DNA from: Brachyspira catarrhinii
GTDB taxonomy: Bacteria > Spirochaetota > Brachyspiria > Brachyspirales > Brachyspiraceae
DNA length: 6,589 nt
Reading direction: 5' to 3'
Assembly (NCBI RefSeq): GCF_005518285.1
Contig: NZ_SJDU01000111.1
Coordinates: forward strand, 1-6,589
The notes beneath the pieces are model-generated. The model ran no database searches and was not told the DNA's origin. It saw only the letters and a list, made by a program, of their open reading frames with translations. A program made the position numbers and the translations under genes. Below, piece after piece: positions 1 through 5,311 of the stretch; positions within the stretch are counted from its first letter, which is position 1; every line of letters starts with the position of its first letter.

Positions 1-684
1 AACTTCCGCCAAAAGTGATAATATCGTCTCTTCCCCAACTTCGCTTAAAACCATAAACTCTTCGCTTCCTTCTCCTCCCATAGCTCCGCTGTCCGCTTTC
101 ACGCTCACGGTATTTAATCCCATTCTCTTAAAAATTTTAGTATAAGCCTTGCTCATGTCGTTATAACTTTTGTCTAAAGATTCTTTTGTCATATTGAAAG
201 AGTAGGCGTCTTTCATAATAAATTCTTTCGAGCGAATCACTCCATATCGCGGTCTTATTTCGTCTCTAAATTTTGTATGTATTTGATATAAAATTAAAGG
301 CAAATCCTTATATGATTGAATTTCATTTTGAGCCGTAATCGTAAATGCTTCTTCATGAGTCGGTCCCATTGCCATATCAATATCGTTTCTGTCTTTTAAT
401 CTGAATAATTCTTTTTTGAATCTTTCCCATCTGCCAGAAGGAGTAAGCAAAGTTTTTGAAACGAGCAAAGGCATTATGCATTCGTTTGAGCCAATTGCGT
501 TCATCTCTTCTCTTATAATATTTGAAATTTTATTTAAAACTCTCACTCCCAAAGGCAAATACGAATATAAACCGTTCGATATTTTTCTTGCCAAGCCCGC
601 TCTAATCATTAATTTATTCGAGGCTATTATTGCATCGTTTGGAGCTTCTTTCAAAGTTGGCATAAAGAGTTTAGATAAACGCAT
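1..684 (-). CDS. proS: Prolyl-tRNA synthetase, N-terminal 228 residues (3' end outside window)
   Basis: Charges tRNA-Pro with proline in the cytoplasm (class II aminoacyl-tRNA synthetase). The frame is open from an ATG at 684 to the window edge with no stop. The translation matches bacterial-type ProS closely: the N-terminal segment with LMIRAGLARK (residues 25-34) and LYSYLPLGVRVL (39-50), the GPTHEE motif at 107-112, and class II motif 2 from FRDEIRPRYG (139-148) through SKEFIMKDAYSF (152-163), with Arg140 and Arg151 in the expected ATP-binding places. The last visible part, around residues 205-225, leads toward the position where bacterial enzymes carry the editing insertion domain. The full family protein is about 570 residues, so roughly 40% is present. 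The start is supported by AAGGAA at 691-696, six bases upstream. No frameshift or missing motif is seen. Promoter: see 742-770. Confidence 0.96.
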   Translation of the reverse strand, partial: MRLSKLFMPTLKEAPNDAIIASNKLMIRAGLARKISNGLYSYLPLGVRVLNKISNIIREEMNAIGSNECIMPLLVSKTLLTPSGRWERFKKELFRLKDRNDIDMAMGPTHEEAFTITAQNEIQSYKDLPLILYQIHTKFRDEIRPRYGVIRSKEFIMKDAYSFNMTKESLDKSYNDMSKAYTKIFKRMGLNTVSVKADSGAMGGEGSEEFMVLSEVGEETILSLLAEV

Positions 685-714
685 AATATTTTCCTTAAAA
701 TTATTAAAAAATTA

Positions 715-774
715 TTTAAACCGAATTTTGATTTCCGATTAATGATATATTAAAAAAATAAAATTATCAACTAA
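715..774. repeat. 60-base direct repeat, copy 1 (proS promoter region)
   Basis: This stretch matches 3307-3366 at 57 of 60 positions in the same orientation. The differences are at 721, 722 and 735, and the last 39 bases (736-774) are identical. Similarity stops abruptly at both ends (714 against 3306, 775 against 3367). The offset is 2592 bases, and the membrane-protein gene at 800-3288 lies between the copies. Copy 1 contains the proS promoter. It may be a duplication created when the intervening gene was inserted, or a member of a dispersed intergenic repeat family. Confidence 0.9.
742..770 (-). promoter_or_regulatory. Sigma-70-type promoter for proS
   Basis: On the minus strand TTGATA (765-770) and TATCAT (742-747) are separated by exactly 17 bases, with a T-rich spacer. 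This predicts a start near 735 and a leader of about 50 bases before the proS ATG. The whole element lies inside the 60-base repeat that recurs at 3307-3366. The -10 box is not a perfect match, so the assignment rests on spacing and position. Confidence 0.6.
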
Positions 775-799
775 TAGTAGTTTGTTATATAATTTAATT

Positions 800-1786
800 T
801 TATTTTAATTTATATAAATAAAACCCGTATTTTTCATACTCTGTGGGAATATTCGTGTAATTCATATTTATATATCTATTAAATAAATATATGTTTTGTT
901 CGTTTTCTTCGTTATGATAAAATACATCTAAATTTTCCAAATATTGTTTGGAGAAAAACATATCGGGTTTTTTATCTAAAAATATTTTAACAGCGTTGCT
1001 ATAACCGAAACTTGGATTCCACCAATCGCTTTCGTTTGGAAGTATCAAAGAATTTGTCCAACCTAAATTTGCATATCCGTAAATAAAAGTTCCTCCAAAC
1101 GAGGCTATGCCGTTATAACCGTATTTTTTCATGTATTCCGTAACAATATGAGTAATGCCGTTTCTTTCGTCATTTTTTGCCCGCATATCGTTATAAATAT
1201 TTTTATTTAAAAGATTTATAAAATTACTTATGCACATAAATATAACTATGATAGAAAATATGGCAAATATATTTTTAATTATATTAATATTATATTCATA
1301 ATTTTTATTATTATCTTGCAAAGAAAATGATAAAATATTTAATCTATAAAGAGCAAATGGAATCATAACCGACAACGAAGAAGCCGCAATCATATGGTGA
1401 ATAATATCGCTTCTGTTTATATAATAACAATATAATCCTAATCCGCAGATTGAACAATATATTACGCTTGGTGAATAAGATTTAAGTTTTGCATTATTTT
1501 TGAAATTAAATATTTTCATGTCTTTTATATAATAAAGAAATGAAAATAAGAATAATATTATCGTTATAATCCAATAACCTATAACATATCGCGTATTTGA
1601 TTCCGTGTATTTAGATTGTCCCGTGAACAACGGAAATAATAAATCTTTTATAGTTTGAACATTTCCGCCTAATACGAATACATTGCAAATATTTAGAATT
1701 AATAAAGCTAATAAAATAGACAATATGGCAAGGATTATATGAAAAATGATATTATAATATAATTTTTTATCTTTAAAATCTAAATC
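800..1786 (-). CDS. Back part of a frameshifted polytopic membrane protein (possible GT-C-type glycosyltransferase)
   Basis: This frame is open from the AT tract to the stop at 800-802 (328 residues after the tract), but it has no ATG start. Only a TTG at 1723 could open it, with no ribosome-binding site visible. The codons between the tract and 1723 read as sensible protein (YDLDFKDKKLYYNIIFHIIL), continuing into a membrane helix, so this is best read as the continuation of the gene at 1780-3288. Numbered from the TTG, it has hydrophobic segments near 2-18, 48-65, 86-102, 110-127 and 150-170, the sequence YYINRS at 100-105 between helices, and a soluble C-terminal domain from about 180 to 307 rich in aromatic residues (W222, W234, W235). 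Polytopic N-terminal part plus soluble C-terminal domain is the usual plan of GT-C glycosyltransferases, which act on lipid-linked sugars at the outer face of the inner membrane. That function is inference; no catalytic motif is certain. Confidence 0.7.
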   Translation of the reverse strand, partial: DLDFKDKKLYYNIIFHIILAILSILLALLILNICNVFVLGGNVQTIKDLLFPLFTGQSKYTESNTRYVIGYWIITIILFLFSFLYYIKDMKIFNFKNNAKLKSYSPSVIYCSICGLGLYCYYINRSDIIHHMIAASSLSVMIPFALYRLNILSFSLQDNNKNYEYNINIIKNIFAIFSIIVIFMCISNFINLLNKNIYNDMRAKNDERNGITHIVTEYMKKYGYNGIASFGGTFIYGYANLGWTNSLILPNESDWWNPSFGYSNAVKIFLDKKPDMFFSKQYLENLDVFYHNEENEQNIYLFNRYINMNYTNIPTEYEKYGFYLYKLK

Positions 1787-3288
1787 ATATATATATATAT
1801 ATAAGTAGAAACTAATGCTCCAAGACAGACTAATCCCGTATCAGCTCCCCATAAAATTCCCAAAGACGCTAAAATATAACCTATTATAAACGATAATTTA
1901 TTTTTTCTAATATTAACTATTGATATATATAAAATCATAATACTTGGGAAAAATAATTTTAACGGAAAAACCGAATAATAATTTTGACTTATTGAGAAAA
2001 GAAAAAATAAAGCGGTTAATATTCCAATTATTCTATAAAACGAATTTTTGATTAATATGAATATCGTTGAAATTATGCATATTGAAGTTATTCCAGATAA
2101 TATGGCTATCAATAAAGAGTATGATTTTACGCTTAAACCTAATATTTTAAAAAACGGAAACATAAATAAAGCGTAATGTCCATGAATGCTATACATGTTT
2201 TTTGAATAAGGTATGGAATTGGCGACATAAAATACTGAATTAAAATGCGCCGAATAATGATAGTTATCTAATATAGACGGGGAATATTGTTTATATGTTA
2301 TTAATACAACCGATATGACAAATAAAAAAACTGCAATATATTGGTTATATTTGCAGTTCGCAATAATCATAAATATAAAAAATAAAATTATAAATTGTAT
2401 TGAGAGAATAATAAAATTTTGATTTATAAATATATTAAGCTCTAAAATTGCGTTAATTGTCGCTAATAATAAAAATAGAACGGTAAAATAAATTATAATT
2501 TCCGATTTTTCATTATTTAACGACAAGTTATATAATTTTTTATTGAGATTATATTTTTTCAGATTTACGAATAAAAAACATACCGATATAAAAATTAACA
2601 AGAATATATAAGTTTTAACATTGCTATAACCAAATAATTTTAGAATAATCGCCGCCATAATCGTTAATGATAATACGAATATGAATTTTATCATAAATTT
2701 ATTTAGAATATCAAGATTAAAAATATTTTGAGTTTGCAATTTAACATGTCCGTTATACCAAGATAAATATTTGTTTGAAAAATTTTTTATAAGGAAATAA
2801 ATTAATAAACTCGGAAGTAAAGAAAGAAAATATATAGTAAATGTCGGTTTTATTTTTAGCGAATAATTAATATTTATTTTTTCTTCGTTATCAATTATTT
2901 TTTCGGAAATCAAATTACCAAAAGGACTTCCAATATCCCACATTTTTATCGTTTTAATAAATTCTGGCAAATTATTAAAATCTGGGCGAACTTCGTAAAT
3001 ATCGCTATGTCTGAAAATTTTTTCATAATATCCCATTTTAAATGCATAACTATAATTTGTAATATTTTCGTTATTTAGCAAATAGTTTTTTAATTCGTCT
3101 TCGTTATTAAAACCTTCCATTACGGATTCTAAATTATTTAATTGCAAAGTTTCATTGACATTTAATTTTATTTCATCCAAATATCCGACTCTAATTTGTC
3201 CGCCTAATTTTGATAAAATAATTATAGCGATTGTAAGAATAATAATAAAAGGTATATAAATTTTAAAAAATAAGTTTTTTCTTTTCAT
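1780..3288 (-). CDS. Front part of a frameshifted polytopic membrane protein (possible GT-C-type glycosyltransferase)
   Basis: 502 residues as it stands, ending right after the AT tract; with one AT unit fewer it would be about 828 residues ending at 800. Seen: an N-terminal membrane anchor (residues 8-27), a charged, probably extracytoplasmic segment (about 30-145), then hydrophobic helices near 150-168, 200-217, 226-242, 263-282, 292-311, 317-331, 373-384, 390-413, 418-434, 443-459 and 466-480. Possible functional residues are in the loop with HYSAHF (344-349) and SIHGHY (367-372), and in LWGADTGL (479-486), which resembles loops of GT-C enzymes. I do not recognise a named family. The short stretch before the ATG holds only a weak ribosome-binding site (AAAG, 11 bases away). 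Its promoter is the copy of the proS promoter at 3334-3362. The gene is visibly more AT-rich than its neighbours, consistent with acquired DNA but also with hydrophobic codons. Confidence 0.75.
   Translation of the reverse strand: MKRKNLFFKIYIPFIIILTIAIIILSKLGGQIRVGYLDEIKLNVNETLQLNNLESVMEGFNNEDELKNYLLNNENITNYSYAFKMGYYEKIFRHSDIYEVRPDFNNLPEFIKTIKMWDIGSPFGNLISEKIIDNEEKININYSLKIKPTFTIYFLSLLPSLLIYFLIKNFSNKYLSWYNGHVKLQTQNIFNLDILNKFMIKFIFVLSLTIMAAIILKLFGYSNVKTYIFLLIFISVCFLFVNLKKYNLNKKLYNLSLNNEKSEIIIYFTVLFLLLATINAILELNIFINQNFIILSIQFIILFFIFMIIANCKYNQYIAVFLFVISVVLITYKQYSPSILDNYHYSAHFNSVFYVANSIPYSKNMYSIHGHYALFMFPFFKILGLSVKSYSLLIAILSGITSICIISTIFILIKNSFYRIIGILTALFFLFSISQNYYSVFPLKLFFPSIMILYISIVNIRKNKLSFIIGYILASLGILWGADTGLVCLGALVSTYIYIYMI
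1787..1803. repeat. 17-base AT dinucleotide tract inside the coding sequence; site of frameshift
   Basis: Eight and a half AT units in a row. On the minus strand they encode Tyr-Ile-Tyr-Ile-Tyr at the end of the front reading frame, which stops two codons later (TAG at 1780-1782). Removing one unit (2 bases) joins the front frame (3288 to 1780) to the back frame (to 800) without any stop, giving 829 codons including the stop. Adding two units has the same effect. The tract is therefore either a slippage-driven on/off switch, a fixed mutation, or a sequencing error. Confidence 0.9.
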
Positions 3289-3306
3289 AAATGTTGTCTT
3301 TACTAG

Positions 3307-3366
3307 TTTAAATTGAATTTTGATTTTCGATTAATGATATATTAAAAAAATAAAATTATCAACTAA
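3307..3366. repeat. 60-base direct repeat, copy 2 (upstream of membrane-protein gene)
   Basis: Second copy of 715-774 with three substitutions (3313, 3314, 3327). It sits 19 bases upstream of the membrane gene's ATG, so the promoter it carries points into that gene. Recombination between the copies would remove 2592 bases and leave proS, one repeat and tRNA-Tyr intact. Confidence 0.9.
3334..3362 (-). promoter_or_regulatory. Promoter for the membrane-protein gene (copy of the proS promoter)
   Basis: TTGATA (3357-3362) and TATCAT (3334-3339) with a 17-base spacer, base for base the same as 742-770. It predicts a start near 3327 and a leader of about 39 bases. It is back to back with the tRNA-Tyr promoter, with 33 bases between the two -35 boxes. 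Confidence 0.6.
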
Positions 3367-3395
3367 ATTTATTTTGTATTTATTTAAATTAAGTG

Positions 3396-3423
3396 TTGAC
3401 ATTTTTTATTAAAATGTTATAAT
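3396..3423 (+). promoter_or_regulatory. Strong consensus promoter for tRNA-Tyr
   Basis: A perfect TTGACA (3396-3401), a 16-base spacer and a perfect TATAAT (3418-3423), with TG at 3415-3416 forming an extended -10. The predicted start is near 3430, giving a tRNA 5' leader of about 37 bases. It probably also drives the STAS gene downstream, since no separate promoter fits in the 31-base gap after the tRNA. Confidence 0.85.
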
Positions 3424-3466
3424 TACTTCAATTAATTTTCAAATATAAGATTATTGAAGATTAAAA

Positions 3467-3549
3467 GGGTAGGTGGCCGAGCAGTCAATGGCAGCAGACT
3501 GTAAATCTGCCGACAGTAGTCTACGGGGGTGCGAATCCCTCCCTGCCCA
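3467..3549 (+). tRNA. tRNA-Tyr (anticodon GUA)
   Basis: The sequence folds as a class II tRNA with a long variable arm. The acceptor stem GGGTAGG pairs with CCTGCCC (3542-3548, one G-U pair) and is followed by discriminator A3549. The D stem is GCC/GGC. The anticodon stem GCAGA (3494-3498) pairs with TCTGC (3506-3510) around loop CTGTAAA, with anticodon GTA at 3501-3503. The T stem GGGGG/CCCTC encloses TGCGAAT. CCA is not encoded and must be added after transcription. Confidence 0.96.
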
Positions 3550-3569
3550 CATTCTTTATTTTATGTTTT

Positions 3570-3575
3570 AAGGAG
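3570..3575 (+). promoter_or_regulatory. Ribosome-binding site deciding a TTG start
   Basis: AAGGAG lies five bases before the TTG at 3581. No in-frame ATG occurs until residues 38-39, inside the conserved STAS fold, so this site fixes TTG as the start. Confidence 0.8.
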
Positions 3576-3580
3576 ATATT

Positions 3581-3904
3581 TTGGCTATAGAATTTTACGA
3601 TGGATATATATCTATAGTTGTAGAATCCAATCTCTCTTTACCAGAAGAAGTAAAAAAATTTGTAGAAGATTCAGAAGAAGTATGTTCTCTAATGATGCCG
3701 GTAATTGTTTTAGATATGCATAATGTTAAGGAAATTAATAGCGCAGGGATAGCAAAAATACTTAAACTATATAAAAATTTACAATCTATAAAAATTAAAT
3801 TATTTATGATGAATGTTGACGAAGCAATTGCTCAAGTTTTTAAAGATTTAATGATATTTACTCTTATTAAAACCTTTGATAAGAAAAAAGATTTTCTATT
3901 ATAA
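3581..3904 (+). CDS. STAS-domain protein, anti-sigma factor antagonist-like
   Basis: A 107-residue single-domain cytoplasmic protein. The pattern VIVLDMHNVKEINSAGIAKI (residues 41-60) is the core strand and helix of the STAS fold, as in SpoIIAA/RsbV, where a serine in a D-S-x-G motif is phosphorylated by a partner kinase to control binding to an anti-sigma factor. Here the motif reads Asn53-Ser54-Ala55-Gly56: the phosphorylatable serine is kept, but the preceding aspartate is asparagine. Length is normal for the family. The start is TTG with a good ribosome-binding site. It lies 31 bases downstream of tRNA-Tyr, likely sharing its promoter, and ends 16 bases from the convergent aminotransferase gene. 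No kinase, phosphatase or sigma factor is adjacent, so its partner is unknown. Regulation of a sigma factor or of another signalling pathway are both possible. Confidence 0.85.
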   Translation: MAIEFYDGYISIVVESNLSLPEEVKKFVEDSEEVCSLMMPVIVLDMHNVKEINSAGIAKILKLYKNLQSIKIKLFMMNVDEAIAQVFKDLMIFTLIKTFDKKKDFLL

Positions 3905-3920
3905 TAATTTTTATTAAATA

Positions 3921-5120
3921 TTATTTTTCAACTTCTTTCCTATACTTAATCAAACCTTCTTTAAGTATATGCATAGCTCTTTTTAAATCTTTTGAATCTA
4001 AAACATAGCTCATTCGCACTTCATCAACTCCCAATCCTGCCGTAGCATAAAAACCTTCTCCCGGAGCAAACATAACGGTTTCTCCATCAATATTAAAGTC
4101 TTTTAGAAGCCATATTGCAAAATCTTCGGCATTTTTTACAGGAAGTTTTACCAATACATAGAAGGCGCCTTCGGGTTCTTTCATGATTACGCCTTCCATT
4201 TTTGTAAGTTCTTCAAATAATATTTTTCTTCTATTGTCGTATTCTTTTCTTGATTCTTCAAAATAGTTTGCGGGCAAGTCGTATAAAGCCGCCGCTCCAA
4301 TCATTTCAAGAGTAGGGGCGGATAATCTCATTTGACATTCTCTAAATACCGCGTTCATAAAATCTTTATTTTTGCTTATTATACATCCGATTCTCGCTCC
4401 GCAGGCTGAAAATCTTTTTGAAATTGAATCTATTATAATAACATTTTCCGACAAATCTTTATAAGTTCCAAAGCTGATGGCTTTTCTATCACTATATACG
4501 AATTCTCTATAAACTTCATCGCTTATAATAAACATATCATGTTTTTTTGATAAATAGGCTATATCGTCCAATTCCCGCTTTGTAGATACGACTCCTGTAG
4601 GATTACTTGGATTTGAAAACATATAAGCTTTTGTTTTTGGAGTAATATGTTTTTCTATTTCGTCTCTGTTTGGAAGATGAAAACCGTTTTCTGCATAAGT
4701 TCTAACGGCATTTCTTTTTATCCCTAATACATCGTAAAAACTATTATAATTTGCGTAATAAGGTTCGGCTACCAATATTTCATCGCCTTCGTCAAATATG
4801 GCAAGCAAACTGAATGATAAACCCTCGCTTCCTCCGTTTGTTATGACTATTTCATCCTCTTCATAATGAATTCCAAGTTTATCATAATATTCTTGTATTT
4901 TTTTAAGAAGAGGTTTTATTCCTCGAGAATGTTCGTATTTTAGAGTTTTACCGTCATATTTTCCAATAGCTTCAATAAACTTTTTAGGCGTTTCAATATC
5001 TGGTTGTCCTATATTAAGATGATGAATCTTTATTCCTTTTCGCTCCGCTTCCTCCGCATAAGGATTCAATTTTCTAACAGGGGAAGTTTTTAATCTTTGA
5101 ATTCTTTTAGATATTTCCAT
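3921..5120 (-). CDS. Class I pyridoxal-phosphate-dependent aminotransferase (aspartate aminotransferase-like)
   Basis: Transfers amino groups between amino acids and 2-oxo acids in the cytoplasm; aspartate/2-oxoglutarate is the most likely pair, but the exact substrate cannot be read from sequence. Numbered from the ATG at 5120 (399 residues, normal for the family): GQPD at 38-41, NPSNPTG at 170-176, the cofactor-contacting SDEVY at 200-204 (Asp201, Tyr204), the Schiff-base lysine Lys235 in SISKRF, Arg243 for the phosphate, and Arg369 in VRMSY for the substrate carboxylate. All key residues are present. A longer frame opens at a TTG at 5132, but GGAG at 5127-5130 lies six bases before the ATG at 5120, so the shorter start is preferred. 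The gene converges with the STAS gene and has its own promoter at 5161-5189. Confidence 0.93.
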   Translation of the reverse strand: MEISKRIQRLKTSPVRKLNPYAEEAERKGIKIHHLNIGQPDIETPKKFIEAIGKYDGKTLKYEHSRGIKPLLKKIQEYYDKLGIHYEEDEIVITNGGSEGLSFSLLAIFDEGDEILVAEPYYANYNSFYDVLGIKRNAVRTYAENGFHLPNRDEIEKHITPKTKAYMFSNPSNPTGVVSTKRELDDIAYLSKKHDMFIISDEVYREFVYSDRKAISFGTYKDLSENVIIIDSISKRFSACGARIGCIISKNKDFMNAVFRECQMRLSAPTLEMIGAAALYDLPANYFEESRKEYDNRRKILFEELTKMEGVIMKEPEGAFYVLVKLPVKNAEDFAIWLLKDFNIDGETVMFAPGEGFYATAGLGVDEVRMSYVLDSKDLKRAMHILKEGLIKYRKEVEK

Positions 5121-5126
5121 TTGCAT

Positions 5127-5130
5127 CTCC
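5127..5130 (-). promoter_or_regulatory. Ribosome-binding site deciding the aminotransferase start
   Basis: GGAG on the minus strand, six bases before the ATG at 5120. It overlaps the alternative TTG start (5132) and touches the ATG at 5126, making both unlikely. Confidence 0.75.
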
Positions 5131-5160
5131 AATTTATTATATATAATAATTTAATGATAT

Positions 5161-5189
5161 AGAATATACGAAAATAAAAAAATTGTCAA
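5161..5189 (-). promoter_or_regulatory. Promoter for the aminotransferase gene
   Basis: Minus strand TTGACA (5184-5189), a 17-base T-rich spacer and TATTCT (5161-5166); TATATT with a 15-base spacer is an alternative -10. The leader to the ATG would be about 34 bases. The 11-base string TATATCATTAA just downstream also occurs in both copies of the 60-base repeat. Confidence 0.65.
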
Positions 5190-5237
5190 TACCTTAAAAT
5201 TAATAATTCATTTTATATAATATTGCAAATTAAATAT

Positions 5238-5263
5238 TTGACTTTTTTAGTAATTGATATAAT
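5238..5263 (+). promoter_or_regulatory. Probable extended -10 promoter for the CsgG-like gene
   Basis: TATAAT at 5258-5263 is preceded by TG at 5255-5256, an extended -10. The nearest good -35 (TTGACT, 5238-5243) is only 14 bases away, too close for normal spacing, so either the extended -10 acts largely alone or the -10 is shifted (TAATAT at 5260-5265 gives 16). The leader to the ATG would be about 40 bases. Confidence 0.5.
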
Positions 5264-5311
5264 ATAAACATAATATTAAAAACTTTATAAATTGTAATTT
5301 TATATATATAA

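Noticed and set aside
416..742. Plus-strand 108-codon open frame
   Set aside because: It lies opposite proS, whose translation matches the family with conserved motifs; the plus frame resembles no protein and ends in the proS promoter.
769..782. AACTA/TAGTT inverted repeat next to the proS -35 box, as operator or terminator of the membrane gene
   Set aside because: Five base pairs only, not followed directly by a T run on the minus strand, and not kept next to copy 2 of the repeat.
800..1723. Independent second membrane-protein gene starting at TTG 1723
   Set aside because: No ribosome-binding site, and the same frame continues upstream to the AT tract with sensible protein sequence, so it is better read as the back part of the gene starting at 3288.
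3529..3723. Plus-strand 64-codon open frame starting inside the tRNA
   Set aside because: It begins in the tRNA-Tyr T arm and overlaps the STAS gene in another frame; no ribosome-binding site.
3903..3926. AATAAT/ATTATT inverted repeat between the convergent STAS and aminotransferase genes, as a terminator
   Set aside because: Only six A-U pairs with an 11-base loop and a short T run; too weak to call, although some termination must occur near here.
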